Notes under the pieces: generated by a model
What the model saw: only the letters and a program-made list of their open reading frames with translations
What the model was told of the DNA's origin: nothing
Database searches by the model: none
Source of the DNA: Paenibacillus sp. FSL R5-0341
GTDB taxonomy: Bacteria > Bacillota > Bacilli > Paenibacillales > Paenibacillaceae
Length of the DNA: 64,000 bases
NCBI RefSeq assembly: GCF_037975235.1
Contig: NZ_CP150241.1
Span: forward strand, 5,332,001 to 5,396,000
Reading direction: 5' to 3'
In this document: positions 32,751 through 42,950 of the stretch, piece after piece
Layout of the letters: every line of letters starts with the position of its first letter
How positions within the stretch are numbered: position 1 is the stretch's first letter
Position numbers and translations under genes: made by a program

Positions 32751-33590
32751 TTATTCAGTTGCAGGTTCAACTGCACCTTTATAACGTTCTTTGATGAATG
32801 TTTTCACTTCTTCGGAGTGCAGAGCAGCAGCCAGTTTTTGGATTGCATCTGCATCCTTGTTGTCCTCACGGGAAACGAGGATGTTTGCGTATGGGTTACC
32901 TTGCAGATCTTCGATCAGCAAAGCATCATTCGCCGGATTCAGGTTCGCTTCAAGCGCATAGTTAGCGTTGATGAATACCAGATCCGCTTCATCCAATTGA
33001 CGAGGCATCATGGCTGCATCCAGCTCAATAATATCCAGGTTCTTCGGATTTGCTGTGATATCTTGAATCGTAGATGTAATATTTGTGTTGTCTTTTAGCG
33101 TAATAATGCCTTCCTTCGCGAGCAACAACAGTGCACGTCCACCATTGGATGGGTCATTCGGAATCGCTACTTTTGCGCCATCTGCCAATTCATCCAAAGA
33201 CTTAATTTTTTTGGAGTATCCGCCAAAAGGCTCAACATGAACTGGTGTTACAGCAACGAGGTTGAATCCACGTTCTTTATTCTCTGTGTCCAGGTAAGGC
33301 TGGTGCTGGAAGAAGTTTGCATCCAATTTTTCATCAGCAAGTTGCTGGTTGGGTTGAACATAGTCATTGAACGTAACGACTTGCAAACGAATCCCTTGTG
33401 CTTCCAGTTCAGGCTTGATGCTTTCCAGAATCTCTGCGTGTGGTGTAGGTGAAGCTCCAACTTTCAATTCAACTGTACGTGGTGCACCTGCTGAATTGTC
33501 TGCGCCGCTATCGGCGTCCTTGTTGTTTCCGCAAGCTGCGAGAACCGCAATCAACATAAGACTAAGTAGAGCAATAGACCATTTTCTCAT
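32751..33590 (-). CDS. metQ: Methionine ABC transporter lipoprotein MetQ
   Basis: The ATG at 33590 follows AGAAGGGG; the product has 279 residues. A lipobox (VLAAC) and the NlpA/MetQ features (VGASPTPHAEIL, FQHQPYLD) are clear. It binds methionine outside the membrane and delivers it to MetI. It is the last gene of metNIQ, which is controlled by the upstream SAM riboswitch. Confidence 0.92.
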   Translation of the reverse strand: MRKWSIALLSLMLIAVLAACGNNKDADSGADNSAGAPRTVELKVGASPTPHAEILESIKPELEAQGIRLQVVTFNDYVQPNQQLADEKLDANFFQHQPYLDTENKERGFNLVAVTPVHVEPFGGYSKKIKSLDELADGAKVAIPNDPSNGGRALLLLAKEGIITLKDNTNITSTIQDITANPKNLDIIELDAAMMPRQLDEADLVFINANYALEANLNPANDALLIEDLQGNPYANILVSREDNKDADAIQKLAAALHSEEVKTFIKERYKGAVEPATE

Positions 33591-33665
33591 CTGTAAAACC
33601 CCTTCTCTAATCATTTTTTTCATGTGGCATCCGCATTATTGCACATCCATCATGTTATCTATGTG

Positions 33666-34325
33666 TTATTTCCTGGTGAAAAATGTAACCAAGCGATCTC
33701 CAGCCATCTGGAGAATTTGCACTAGAATGATCATCGACACTACGGAGATGATCATGATTTCATTTTGATAACGATAGTATCCATAGTTAATTGCCAGTGT
33801 TCCCAGGCCTCCACCACCAACCATGCCCGCCATCGCCGTATAGGAGACGAGCGTAACGATGGTAATCGTTATACCAGCAAGCAGGCCAGGTAATGCCTCA
33901 GGCAGTAACACCCGTCTTACAATCTGTCCGGTCGATGCGCCCATCGCCTGTGCCGCCTCAATGACACCCCGATCCACTTCACGCAGCGTGTTCTCCACCA
34001 AACGGGCGAAATAAGGAGCTGCTGAAATCACCAAAGGAGGTATAACGCCGAGCACCCCAGTAGCTGTACCGACGAGTGTACGAGTGAATGGAATAAGAGC
34101 AACAATCAATATGATGAATGGGACTGAGCGCAAAATATTAACAATCAGGGATAGTATCGTGTACACTGCCCGTGACTTAATCGAAGCAGAACGGGCTGTC
34201 ATGAACAGCAGAACTCCGAGCGGTAAACCTAAGATAACGGTAAACAAGCCTGATACACCCAAAATTTGCAGTGTCTCTATGGAAGCTTTACCAACCTCTT
34301 CCCAACGTACGGTTGAAAAATCCAT
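33666..34325 (-). CDS. metI: Methionine ABC transporter permease MetI
   Basis: The product has 219 residues and five or six membrane helices, and the EAA loop (VIEAAQAMGAST) that contacts the ATPase. It starts directly at the metN stop, without spacing. It forms the channel for methionine uptake. Confidence 0.93.
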   Translation of the reverse strand: MDFSTVRWEEVGKASIETLQILGVSGLFTVILGLPLGVLLFMTARSASIKSRAVYTILSLIVNILRSVPFIILIVALIPFTRTLVGTATGVLGVIPPLVISAAPYFARLVENTLREVDRGVIEAAQAMGASTGQIVRRVLLPEALPGLLAGITITIVTLVSYTAMAGMVGGGGLGTLAINYGYYRYQNEIMIISVVSMIILVQILQMAGDRLVTFFTRK

Positions 34326-35366
34326 CTAACGTAGCACCTCCACATCAAGTCCCTCTGCGGTTAATTCGGATATCGTCCGTTCAATCGCATCTGACTCACC
34401 CTCGAACCGAACGGTCAGTTGCCCATAAGGAACCTGTTTGATCGTAGAGATCGTACCTTGCAGGATGGCAAAATCTACACCTGTCTTGCGTACCGTTCTG
34501 GACAAAATCGCTTCATACGTTTTATTACCCAGAAAGGATATCTTCACAAGTTTGGAAGCAGCACCTGCCTGCAATTCAACGCTTGCATTCACCAGAGCGG
34601 TCTCTTCCAGAGCAAGTCCAGCTTCATGGTCACGCATCGTGAAGTCCCGCGTAATGGCGTGCTGCGGCTTCAGGAATACTTCTGTTACAGGCCCCTGTTC
34701 CACAATGCCACCTTGATGAATGACAGCAACCTTGTCGCAGATGTTCTGGATAACGTGCATCTCATGTGTAATCAGCACAATCGTGAGGTTGTATTTTTCA
34801 TTAATGTCGAGCAATAACTTCAGGATTGAATTCGTCGTCTGCGGATCAAGTGCCGAAGTAGCCTCATCACAGAGAAGTACATTCGGATCACTTGCAAGCG
34901 CTCTTGCAATCCCAACACGTTGTTTCTGTCCACCAGATAATTGGGCCGGATATTTACTGCTATGGTGCTCCAGGCCAACCAAAGTAAGCATTTCCTTCAC
35001 TTTGCGATCAATGGCTTCCTTGGGTGTATTCACAAGTTTTAGTGGAAAAGCCACATTGTCATATACCGTTGCCGAGGATAGCAGATTAAAGTGTTGAAAA
35101 ATCATGCCAATCTTGCGTCTCTGTTGCTGCAACTCAGTTTTGCTCAGGTCAGTCAAGTTGATCCCGTCAACCCATACTTCACCCTCCGTTGGACGTTCCA
35201 ACAAATTAATACAGCGAATCAGTGTACTTTTGCCCGCTCCGGAATGGCCAATGACGCCATAAATTTCACCCTTGCGGATGCTCAAATCCAGATTGGATAA
35301 CGCTGTTGTGGCTTTTGCCCCTTTACCATACGTCTTTGTTAATCCTTTTAATTCAATCAATAGCAC
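34326..35366 (-). CDS. metN: Methionine ABC transporter ATPase MetN
   Basis: A GTG at 35366 with AGGAAGGGG upstream gives 346 residues. Walker A (GHSGAGKST), signature (LSGGQKQR), Walker B (VLLCDEATS) and H-loop (LITHEMH) are present. The C-terminal ~90 residues are the NIL domain, which binds methionine and inhibits transport. It is first in the operon after the riboswitch terminator. Confidence 0.93.
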   Translation of the reverse strand: MLLIELKGLTKTYGKGAKATTALSNLDLSIRKGEIYGVIGHSGAGKSTLIRCINLLERPTEGEVWVDGINLTDLSKTELQQQRRKIGMIFQHFNLLSSATVYDNVAFPLKLVNTPKEAIDRKVKEMLTLVGLEHHSSKYPAQLSGGQKQRVGIARALASDPNVLLCDEATSALDPQTTNSILKLLLDINEKYNLTIVLITHEMHVIQNICDKVAVIHQGGIVEQGPVTEVFLKPQHAITRDFTMRDHEAGLALEETALVNASVELQAGAASKLVKISFLGNKTYEAILSRTVRKTGVDFAILQGTISTIKQVPYGQLTVRFEGESDAIERTISELTAEGLDVEVLR

Positions 35367-35430
35367 TTGCCCCTTCCTACCACCTACATGTATCTTTACC
35401 CGAAAGAAAGGAAAACTCCCCTTTACGTAC

Positions 35431-35627
35431 AAAAAAAAGAAGAGCCCCTTTGCAGATACAAAGACGGCTCTTCACGTGAATTTACCTTCTCATCTGCCAA
35501 AATCGTGTCTTGCACCATTTTGTAGGAATTAGCACCTAACATCTATAACGAATGACACATGTGTCATTCATTATAAATCGGTTGCCGGGCTTCATCGGGC
35601 CTGTCCCTCCGCCGCTCTCGATAAGAA
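35431..35627 (-). ncRNA. SAM (S-box) riboswitch with terminator
   Basis: On the minus strand the S-box blocks appear in order: CTTATCGAGAGC-type P1 start (TCTTATCGAGAG), GGAGGGACAGGCCCGATGAA, CCCGGCAACC, GGTGCTAATTCC and the closing AGATGAGA (35495-35488). The terminator hairpin GAAGAGCC/GGCTCTTC with a T run (35474-35431) follows. When SAM binds, metNIQ transcription stops. Confidence 0.95.
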
Positions 35628-35796
35628 ATATGAGGTTGTAAGATTCTATAAGTTCATGTAGTTCATGTTATATACTGTTCAATAGTTCAGAAACTTCTGT
35701 AAAAATAACGATATTCATGTACCATTCGGTATGAAACTCAGTATAATCCAAGTATTCCGATTTGTCAAAGGGAATTATTTCATTTTATTTACTGCG

Positions 35797-36516
35797 TTAA
35801 CGTTTCTTACCTTGCTTAAGCCATATCTGATTAATGTAGCCGTATGAAGTACTTAACGTTTCACATACCATATCCACGCCCTGACGCATTTCATGCACAT
35901 GCTGATCCAGATCCTCCAACTTCACTTTCCCTTGCAACGTCTGGTGTAACTGCCACAAATCATCATGCATTTCAGAGTTCATGTAGTGAATTTCCATGTT
36001 ACGTCGTTTACGCAGCTTGCTCATCGGTTCACGATATGAATCCTTGATCTGAATCAATCGCAAGGCAAGGTCATGATGCTGCGTCGCATAATCGAACTGC
36101 CTTAACACGGTAAAATAAGAAAAATGTGCTTTTGTATTTGAGGTATTCAGTTCGAATATTTCATTTAATACGGTGCCGACTTTATCCAGAATGGCAAAAC
36201 AACGGATGAAGCCATCTTTATAAAAATAAACATATCGGGCATACTCGGCTTTCTCGGCCTGCGTCATATCGTCCGTAGAGCCTGCAACGACCTTTTTGCG
36301 AAAATGAGCAGCAGCGAAACAGCTTTGCTCCAGTTCATCCAGCGAGGAGATGAGTCCCTGCGTCCACACATACAGTTTCCGATAGTCATGCGTGGGATCA
36401 TGGTCCACATGCATTTGTCGCTGAAACAGCTCAAGCGTATGCGCCATAGAATCCATCGCTTTCTTCAATAACCCTTCGTTTATACGTGGCTTTTCTCCCA
36501 GCAATGTTCGCAGCAT
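35797..36516 (-). CDS. Cthe_2314-like HEPN protein
   Basis: The ATG at 36516 follows GAGGAGG, giving 239 residues, all helical. The RxxxxH-like HEPN motif may be RRNMEIHYM near residue 170, with KLRKRRN before it. HEPN proteins are often RNases in toxin or defence systems, but this family is also seen as single chromosomal genes. It has no evident partner here. The function is unknown. Confidence 0.65.
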   Translation of the reverse strand: MLRTLLGEKPRINEGLLKKAMDSMAHTLELFQRQMHVDHDPTHDYRKLYVWTQGLISSLDELEQSCFAAAHFRKKVVAGSTDDMTQAEKAEYARYVYFYKDGFIRCFAILDKVGTVLNEIFELNTSNTKAHFSYFTVLRQFDYATQHHDLALRLIQIKDSYREPMSKLRKRRNMEIHYMNSEMHDDLWQLHQTLQGKVKLEDLDQHVHEMRQGVDMVCETLSTSYGYINQIWLKQGKKR

Positions 36517-36633
36517 AACTAACCTCCTCTTTTCCACATCAACAAGGATTCATCACCATCATACTTAAACCATTCCGAGTATACGTGTAATTGCTGCTTG
36601 CCATAGGTTGCCCTGATCCCCCTGACATCAAAC

Positions 36634-36678
36634 AAAGTCCACCTGTCCAATGATGTACATCACTGGATGGTGGACTTT
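36634..36678 (-). terminator. Terminator of ctaA
   Basis: A long inverted repeat (AAAGTCCACC...GGTGGACTTT) with an inner TGATG/CATCA stem lies just past the ctaA stop. Confidence 0.8.
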
Positions 36679-36716
36679 CAAATTTAGCCCAAGAGTCGTT
36701 CCAACCTCAACGAAAT

Positions 36717-37655
36717 TTAGAAACGATTAGCCGGGCGATGCAGCTTGTACACTAAGAAACTCATATACGTTAAAACCCCGAACAATATGGCGATATCCAG
36801 CATATGAGCAAGGGCTACGAACATGTATACTTCCGGACGGCTCATCGTCACCATCATGAAAATACCAATGACCACTTGCATCAAAATCAAAATAACGGAT
36901 ACCACACCAAGGGTACGCATCTCCTTGTTATCCGGATGATTACGGTAAGCGAAGTGACCCAGAATGGCGATCACAATTACGAGCGATGCAGCCGCAGCAC
37001 GGTGAGCAAACGCAACCGCCACCCCACCCGAAAGCTCAGGAATAATCTGCCCGTTACAGAGCGGGAATCCGGAACATCCGCCTGCAGAATCCGTGTGGCT
37101 CACAAATGCACCTGTGTATACAACGAGATACGTATAAACCGTGGAGAACCAGACCAGATTCCTGAATTTTTTAGTGACCCGAGGGTATTTATTCAGACGC
37201 TCCAATCCGCCATCTTTGGCCTCCTGCCTTATGCCCAGCGCCATCATAAGGGAACTGGCAAAAGCAATCAATGCAAAGCCGAAATGCAATGCCATGACTG
37301 CTGAAGATTGGGAGAAGACGACGGCAAAAGCCCCCATGATTCCCTGGACGATAACAAATACCAAGGTTAAGAAAGAAAACAATTGCAGGTCACGACGTGA
37401 CTTGCCGAACCGCAGAAAAGCAACAAATGAGGCAATGGACAACAGTCCAGCCAGTGCGCTTACAGCGCGGTGGGAATATTCAATAAGTGAAGCCACAGTA
37501 TGTGCCGGAACGAGTTTTCCGTTACATAAAGGCCATTCCGTTCCGCAGCCAAGGCCCGATTCCGTTTTGGTTACGATGCCTCCACCAAAAGTGGCCAGAA
37601 ACATGACAAGACAGGTTAATACGGTTAACCATTTAAACAAAGTTAAGTGCTTCAA
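36717..37655 (-). CDS. ctaA: Heme A synthase CtaA
   Basis: The product has 312 residues and eight membrane helices in two similar halves. Conserved Cys pairs (GLGCGTEWPLCNG and GGCSGFPLCNG) and the His residues (EYSHR, ALHFG, FAHR, ALAHM) for heme binding match Bacillus CtaA. It oxidises heme O to heme A for the aa3-type cytochrome oxidase. The Sco protein further on supports the same oxidase. Confidence 0.93.
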   Translation of the reverse strand: MKHLTLFKWLTVLTCLVMFLATFGGGIVTKTESGLGCGTEWPLCNGKLVPAHTVASLIEYSHRAVSALAGLLSIASFVAFLRFGKSRRDLQLFSFLTLVFVIVQGIMGAFAVVFSQSSAVMALHFGFALIAFASSLMMALGIRQEAKDGGLERLNKYPRVTKKFRNLVWFSTVYTYLVVYTGAFVSHTDSAGGCSGFPLCNGQIIPELSGGVAVAFAHRAAAASLVIVIAILGHFAYRNHPDNKEMRTLGVVSVILILMQVVIGIFMMVTMSRPEVYMFVALAHMLDIAILFGVLTYMSFLVYKLHRPANRF

Positions 37656-37871
37656 TTTTTTCTCACCCGCTGTTGGTTTAAGATGGCGAAGAATATTCTC
37701 CGCTTGTTTCGGTACTTTGACACTTATTTCACAACTAAACTCATTATACCGGATAAAATGTTCATTGACGTCGCGCTTTGTGACAAAATGTTAACGTCTG
37801 GTGAAATAATGACCCACAGGTCATTGAGGATATGTACAGAAGCGTTTCTTACATCGAACGTCGAACACACA

Positions 37872-37904
37872 AACGCCATTTCCCTATTTCAAGAGAAATG
37901 GCGT
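37872..37904 (-). terminator. Terminator of the thioredoxin-like gene
   Basis: A perfect 11-bp stem (AACGCCATTTC with GAAATGGCGTT) is followed by TTTGTG on the minus strand. The rest of 37656-38027 has no gene; 37941-37985 resembles a block near 51160 (see findings). Confidence 0.8.
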
Positions 37905-38027
37905 TCTGTTTAGTATACCCTTTTACAACATGAACAATCTCCAAGGATAACAGCGATCGGAAGGTTATTCTGTCATCGGAGTGTCTGTGTGTCTGTGTAA
38001 TTATTCATCATTTGAACTTATTTAACA

Positions 38028-38372
38028 TCATTTATGGATGGTGTTGTACACCTCAACTGCACGATCCAGGAACTGCTCAATCTCTTCTCTCGACTTGCGC
38101 AGCTTGTTCACGTAACGTACGAGTTCGCGGCCATCTGTATACGCCACAAAGCTTGGAATACCAAGAATATTTTGTTCTTCACTAACCGTTCCAACCTGAT
38201 CCACGTCGACCTCAATCAAAGTCAGTTCACGTGCATATTTCTCTTCAACCTCAGGCATAAACGGATCGATGTATTTGCAGTCACCACACCAGTCAGCCTT
38301 GAATACGGCAATCGTTAAACGTGGTGATTGAATGGCTACATCAAATGCCGGTTTGGATGTAATTGATTCCAT
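38028..38372 (-). CDS. Thioredoxin-like protein
   Basis: An ATG at 38372 lies nine bases after AGGAAG; an ATG three codons earlier is too near. The 114-residue protein has a WCGDC active site, where standard thioredoxin has WCGPC, and the cis-Pro loop (GIPSFV). It probably reduces disulphides in the cytosol. It is a single gene. Confidence 0.85.
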   Translation of the reverse strand: MESITSKPAFDVAIQSPRLTIAVFKADWCGDCKYIDPFMPEVEEKYARELTLIEVDVDQVGTVSEEQNILGIPSFVAYTDGRELVRYVNKLRKSREEIEQFLDRAVEVYNTIHK

Positions 38373-38514
38373 TGGGTTCATCTTCCTTTCTGTACCTTGT
38401 CTTAATCTAAGTGAAGCAAATTGGCGAGTGGAAGTCAAATAATCAGCGCATACTTAGAATAAACCACATCGTCTGTGAAATTAAACCCAGAACATCATGA
38501 AAGGATGTCACAAC

Positions 38515-39801
38515 ATGACTTCCACCAGAACCGATTCTTCCAGCGAACAGCATCACGGGTCCCTACTGCAGATTGTTCGTTCCATTCCGGGAGCTGCCCG
38601 GGAAATCTGGCGTGGCAAACAGGCTGCATGGCAAGCTTCGGCACAGCTTCGGCATCCATTGCGTGACATCGAGTGGGATACTGATACGGCTATCGCTCTG
38701 CAATCCGAGGTGGAGCGTTTGTTACCTGCCAGCGGCAAGTCTTTTGCACGCACTGACCAGGTCCAAAGTGCTCTCGTCTGTGAAGAAGATTGCATCATTC
38801 TGGAAGAGATCAAGACGCTGACCCAAGAGCATAATCGGAGTAACATCACTCGCACGGCAGCCTATCTGGAATGTTACGAGCAATATCCTGAACTGCATTG
38901 GGCGCTACTGGCTCATATGGTCTCTCGCAACGGCGGATATCACATGACAGATCTTCAGAGTGACCTGATGCATAATTTACAGAATCAAAGCGATCGTGAG
39001 CATATGTATCGACTGTTAGAACGGTGTAACGCACTCATCTTCCAGGATGCATATCCCCAGCTTCTGCTGTATATGAACAGTCGCCGGATCGGACGAAGCT
39101 GTTTTCATCTCTTGTCACACTTTCACGTATCGGCGTTCATGACGCCGTTTTGGGAACGCTTTTGGCTGGAACGGTGCAGTTCACTGCTAAGTGTGGCATT
39201 AATTATTAATGAGCAGAACTATATCGAGAGCCGGGTGGTGCAGCATCCTTATTTTCAAAAAGAAGTACTTTCCAAACCCGCGTTCCATCTGCATAATCTG
39301 GCCGGTCTGAATCATATCGTCTTTCCTCTAGGAAGAGAAGCCGGGCTTGCAGGACGGGTGATTGAACATTTTGGCAAGCTGGATGAGCGAATTCTGTTTG
39401 GCAAAGGCCTGTATGCCCTGTTGTTTGGTGTAGAGCAAGTACACACACAAGTGTTGGAATTCGCACGTTCGGTTCCCCATCGTGGCTCACGTGCCGAATA
39501 TTGGCCTGGCCTGTTTACCCATCATGAAGACGAGGCGGGTGATCATACACTTTATGCTCAGGAGCTACTGGATGAAGAATGGCTACCCAAAGGGCAACGA
39601 TTGTATAGTCCTGAACTGCTCGCCGTATGGGGAGACACGCCTTATGAGCCAATCACCAGACAGGACTGGCTTCAGACTCGGGATTGTCTTGGTTATCTGA
39701 CGGCACCGCGCCGCCCATGGCTGTTTGAGATGAGTCACGAACATCGGTATGGCATGCTGAAAACAGCACTGGCTCATGATGCTAAAGCGACCATTCACTA
39801 A
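38515..39801 (+). CDS. DUF2515 (YppC-like) protein
   Basis: AAAGGATG lies seven bases before the ATG at 38515. The product has 428 residues, is soluble, mostly helical, rich in His and Trp, and matches the DUF2515 pattern (CYEQYPELHWALLAHMVSRNGG, in part, and LALIFQDAYPQLLLY-type). The function is unknown; the family is found in Bacillales. Confidence 0.8.
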   Translation: MTSTRTDSSSEQHHGSLLQIVRSIPGAAREIWRGKQAAWQASAQLRHPLRDIEWDTDTAIALQSEVERLLPASGKSFARTDQVQSALVCEEDCIILEEIKTLTQEHNRSNITRTAAYLECYEQYPELHWALLAHMVSRNGGYHMTDLQSDLMHNLQNQSDREHMYRLLERCNALIFQDAYPQLLLYMNSRRIGRSCFHLLSHFHVSAFMTPFWERFWLERCSSLLSVALIINEQNYIESRVVQHPYFQKEVLSKPAFHLHNLAGLNHIVFPLGREAGLAGRVIEHFGKLDERILFGKGLYALLFGVEQVHTQVLEFARSVPHRGSRAEYWPGLFTHHEDEAGDHTLYAQELLDEEWLPKGQRLYSPELLAVWGDTPYEPITRQDWLQTRDCLGYLTAPRRPWLFEMSHEHRYGMLKTALAHDAKATIH

Positions 39802-39928
39802 AGTTGAAGATCATATGGAGCAGGCAAAGCCGCATGATGTAGATAACCCGATGCACCGCTAGTATAGGTTTACTTACCTAATAATTTGCCTAATGTCCAA
39901 CTCAGGCTCTCAGCTGGTCTTAACGATA

Positions 39929-39964
39929 CAAAAAGCCCTGTCCGCTTCGACAGCAGACAGAGCT
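39929..39964 (-). terminator. Terminator of the flippase gene
   Basis: AGCTCTGTCTGC pairs imperfectly with GCGGACAGGGCT on the minus strand, then TTTTT. Confidence 0.8.
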
Positions 39965-40015
39965 TGTATCTTATTTTGCACAATAATGATGCTTAAATGA
40001 TTATATCCTTCCAGG

Positions 40016-41644
40016 TTAACCTCTTTGCACGCCTCCACGTTGGAGACGCATGAGTGGACGAAGAATTTTTTGCAGAATACGGGGGTAACTGCCCAGCTCG
40101 TCCTTGCGCAGTACACGCAGCACGACCATGAGAACCAGATACACCCCCACCACAAGCACTCCAACCACAAGGCAGGTGAGCAAGAAGGATACGCGTGCTG
40201 GCAGGAACAGTCCAAAGATCATATTGCCAATCCAGTTCGCTGCAAATCCTACACCTGCTGCAAGCAGCACTGTAATGATAAACCCTTTCCAGCGATCTCC
40301 CATAATGGAGAAATCAACGATTTTGCGAAGGACTCGCAGATTCAGGTACGTGATCACCAAGAAGCAGAGAGCTGTTGCAATAATGATGCCGTAAATACCG
40401 AAGATAGGCGCCAGAATCAAACTTGCGACCAACTTGATCACAACACCTGCTGCCACACTCACCATCGTAATCCGCGGTTTACCTACCCCAAGCAAAATGG
40501 AGTTGGTGGTCATCATCGTAATCTGAAAAATGGTACCGAATGTCAACAAAGCAATGATCGGCGTTCCATCCAGATTGGTAAACAGCAATCCGTTGACGGA
40601 ATACGCTGCCGCACAAAGTGCAATAACAATCGGCATACCTGTCAGAATCGAAATGCGCAACGCAAGTGTAACCTGATTCTTCAGATGGGCTTCATCCTTG
40701 CGGGCAAATGCTGCTGAAATGACAGGCACTAACGATTGACTCAAAGCGATAGCCAGAATCGGAGGAATCCCCGCAATACTTTGGGCCTTGGCACCGAGAA
40801 TCGCAAGTACACCTGTCGCCTCTTCAAGCCCGATCTGGCCACTAAGCAGTGGAACCACAAGGGATGAATCGATAAAGTTAATGGCTGGAACCGCAAGTGA
40901 AGACAGCACAATTGGAATAGAGAGCTTAAAGATATCACTGTAGATGCCTCGCATCGGCAATTGCTCTGCACGCTCGTAATTCAATTGCGCCGCACGATCG
41001 CTACGACGCAGCTTCAAGGTGAAGTACAGCATGACACCGAAAGCACCAACACTTCCTAATACCCCACCAAATGAAGCACCTGCAGCAATCGTTTGATCAT
41101 CATAATTCCATTGCAGCATGACATAAGCCACGATAATGGCTGTACCTACACGAGCAAACTGTTCCACAATCTGTGAAATACCGCCTGCTGTCATGTTGCC
41201 GCGTCCCTGGAAATATCCACGCATCATCGCAATAGCCGGGAAGAGCAGCAAGGCTGGGGCCAAGGCGCGAATGGCGCTGACTGACTCCGGTACTTTGGAG
41301 ACATAGGTGGCATAATAAGGTGCCGCGAACCACAATAAAGCAGACATAACTACCCCAGCGACAGCTGCAAAGATCAGAGCTGCACGGTAGATCTGTTGAG
41401 CTTCACCCGCGCGTCCGAGCGCATAGCGTTCCGATACCATTTTGCTCAGAGTACTCGGTATTCCCGCCGTTGCCACAGTTAACAGCATTAAATATACCGT
41501 ATTGGAGATCGTAAACGATGCGTTACCGATATCGCCGAGGATATGCTCCAGCGGAACCCGCTGAACCAATCCGAGTACTCTCGCGATCAGCGCAGCGGCC
41601 GCCAGAATGAGCGTACCCTTAATGAATGTTTCTTTCTTAGACAA
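40016..41644 (-). CDS. MurJ/SpoVB-type polysaccharide flippase
   Basis: A TTG at 41644 has GAAGGGG seven bases upstream; an ATG 33 bases earlier lacks it. The 542-residue product has about 14 membrane helices and the MOP superfamily pattern (ALIARVLGLVQRVPL, then MMRGYFQG). It resembles the YtgP/SpoVB branch, which flips lipid-linked peptidoglycan precursors or is needed for the spore cortex. Which of these it does cannot be told from sequence. The DUF456 gene is 61 bases upstream, possibly in one operon. Confidence 0.85.
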   Translation of the reverse strand: MSKKETFIKGTLILAAAALIARVLGLVQRVPLEHILGDIGNASFTISNTVYLMLLTVATAGIPSTLSKMVSERYALGRAGEAQQIYRAALIFAAVAGVVMSALLWFAAPYYATYVSKVPESVSAIRALAPALLLFPAIAMMRGYFQGRGNMTAGGISQIVEQFARVGTAIIVAYVMLQWNYDDQTIAAGASFGGVLGSVGAFGVMLYFTLKLRRSDRAAQLNYERAEQLPMRGIYSDIFKLSIPIVLSSLAVPAINFIDSSLVVPLLSGQIGLEEATGVLAILGAKAQSIAGIPPILAIALSQSLVPVISAAFARKDEAHLKNQVTLALRISILTGMPIVIALCAAAYSVNGLLFTNLDGTPIIALLTFGTIFQITMMTTNSILLGVGKPRITMVSVAAGVVIKLVASLILAPIFGIYGIIIATALCFLVITYLNLRVLRKIVDFSIMGDRWKGFIITVLLAAGVGFAANWIGNMIFGLFLPARVSFLLTCLVVGVLVVGVYLVLMVVLRVLRKDELGSYPRILQKILRPLMRLQRGGVQRG

Positions 41645-41705
41645 ACCAATTCCCCTTCTTTCCTCCACACCGGACATGCATCCCGTTGAAGCTAATCCTG
41701 AACGT

Positions 41706-42197
41706 TTAGGCGAATCTTACCACCCAGATAATAAAGAGAACAATCATGACGATTTGCAAAATAATTTTCATCACAGTGCTCGTAAATAGTCCCACCACGG
41801 AACCAAAACCAACTTTCGAAGCTTTGGAAGGTGAAGACCCTCCGATCAGTTCCCCGATAAAAGCACCGATAAATGGTCCCAGCACCAGTCCGAATGCCGG
41901 AATGACAAATGGCCCAATGATAACACCAATGGTACTCAGCGTGGTCGATAACTTGGAGCCACCGAACTTCTTCACGCCCCAAGCGCTGACGACATAATCA
42001 GCCACGAACAACACGACAACAATCAGAATCTGGATGATCCAGAACCACACGCCGAACGGATCAAAGCTGAAGAACCAGCCGTAGACCAGAAATGCAAAGA
42101 AAATCGCTACAGCACCAGGCAGTATGGGATATACCGTTCCAGCCATTCCCACTGCAAACAGCAGCACAATTAAAATCCAGGCAATGGTTGCGAGCAA
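41706..42197 (-). CDS. DUF456 membrane protein
   Basis: The product has 163 residues and four or five membrane helices with glycine-zipper stretches (GLVLGPFIGAFIGELIGG). This is the DUF456 pattern (Bacillus YqgC-like). The function is unknown. It is three bases after the HAD gene, so they are co-transcribed. Confidence 0.85.
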   Translation of the reverse strand: MLATIAWILIVLLFAVGMAGTVYPILPGAVAIFFAFLVYGWFFSFDPFGVWFWIIQILIVVVLFVADYVVSAWGVKKFGGSKLSTTLSTIGVIIGPFVIPAFGLVLGPFIGAFIGELIGGSSPSKASKVGFGSVVGLFTSTVMKIILQIVMIVLFIIWVVRFA

Positions 42198-42200
42198 AGG

Positions 42201-42950
42201 TTACTCCCCCTTCAAAATATGTTCACGGATCACTTCGACGATACCGTCGTCATTGTTACTCGCTACGATCAGATCGGCCGCTTCCTTCACTTGCTCTTGC
42301 GCATTGCCCATCGCTACACCAAGACCTACGGCCTCGATGACAGCCAGATCGTTCAGACTGTCTCCGACAGCAACAACTTCGGACATCTCGATGCCCAGCA
42401 GCTTGCAGACTTCGGCTACACCACTTGCTTTGGATACGCCAGCAGGGTTGATCTCAATATTAACGGGTGAAGAATTCGTCATTTGCAGACCACCCATTTG
42501 TTGCAGTTCCATCATAATCTGGTGACGCACTTCATCCACTTCGGTATTGAAGCCGAATTTCAACCATTCCAGACCTTCAATATTGTCTGTCCAGCGATCA
42601 CGATTGAACAGCTCTTCCACGGAGTATGCCCAGTACCAGCTATTATATTTCTCTCCAATTTCCTGCATTTTGCGAATCAATGCCGGGTCCATCAGATGAC
42701 GCATATGCAGATCATGCGGTGCTTTCCAGACCTCACTACCGTTAACGGTAACCATCGGTGTCTCCAGTCCCAGTTGGACCGCATAAGGCATCGCGTGGAA
42801 TACGGCTCTTCCCGTGGAAAGGCACACATGCACACCCCGACGAATGGCAATCTGTATCCACTTGGCGGTCTCCTGCGTAATTTCATGATTATCGTTAAGC
42901 AATGTTCCATCCATATCCAATGCAAGCAATTTGTATTTCAGTTCACTCAT
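42201..42950 (-). CDS. Cof-type HAD phosphatase
   Basis: The product has 249 residues. HAD motifs are present: DMDGTLLN (nucleophile Asp near residue 12), STGR (motif II), a Lys in SKASG (motif III) and GDSLNDLAVIE (motif IV). A C2-type cap lies in the middle. Such enzymes dephosphorylate sugar phosphates or cofactors; the substrate is not known. The leader 42951-43355 shows no further gene. Confidence 0.9.
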   Translation of the reverse strand: MSELKYKLLALDMDGTLLNDNHEITQETAKWIQIAIRRGVHVCLSTGRAVFHAMPYAVQLGLETPMVTVNGSEVWKAPHDLHMRHLMDPALIRKMQEIGEKYNSWYWAYSVEELFNRDRWTDNIEGLEWLKFGFNTEVDEVRHQIMMELQQMGGLQMTNSSPVNIEINPAGVSKASGVAEVCKLLGIEMSEVVAVGDSLNDLAVIEAVGLGVAMGNAQEQVKEAADLIVASNNDDGIVEVIREHILKGE

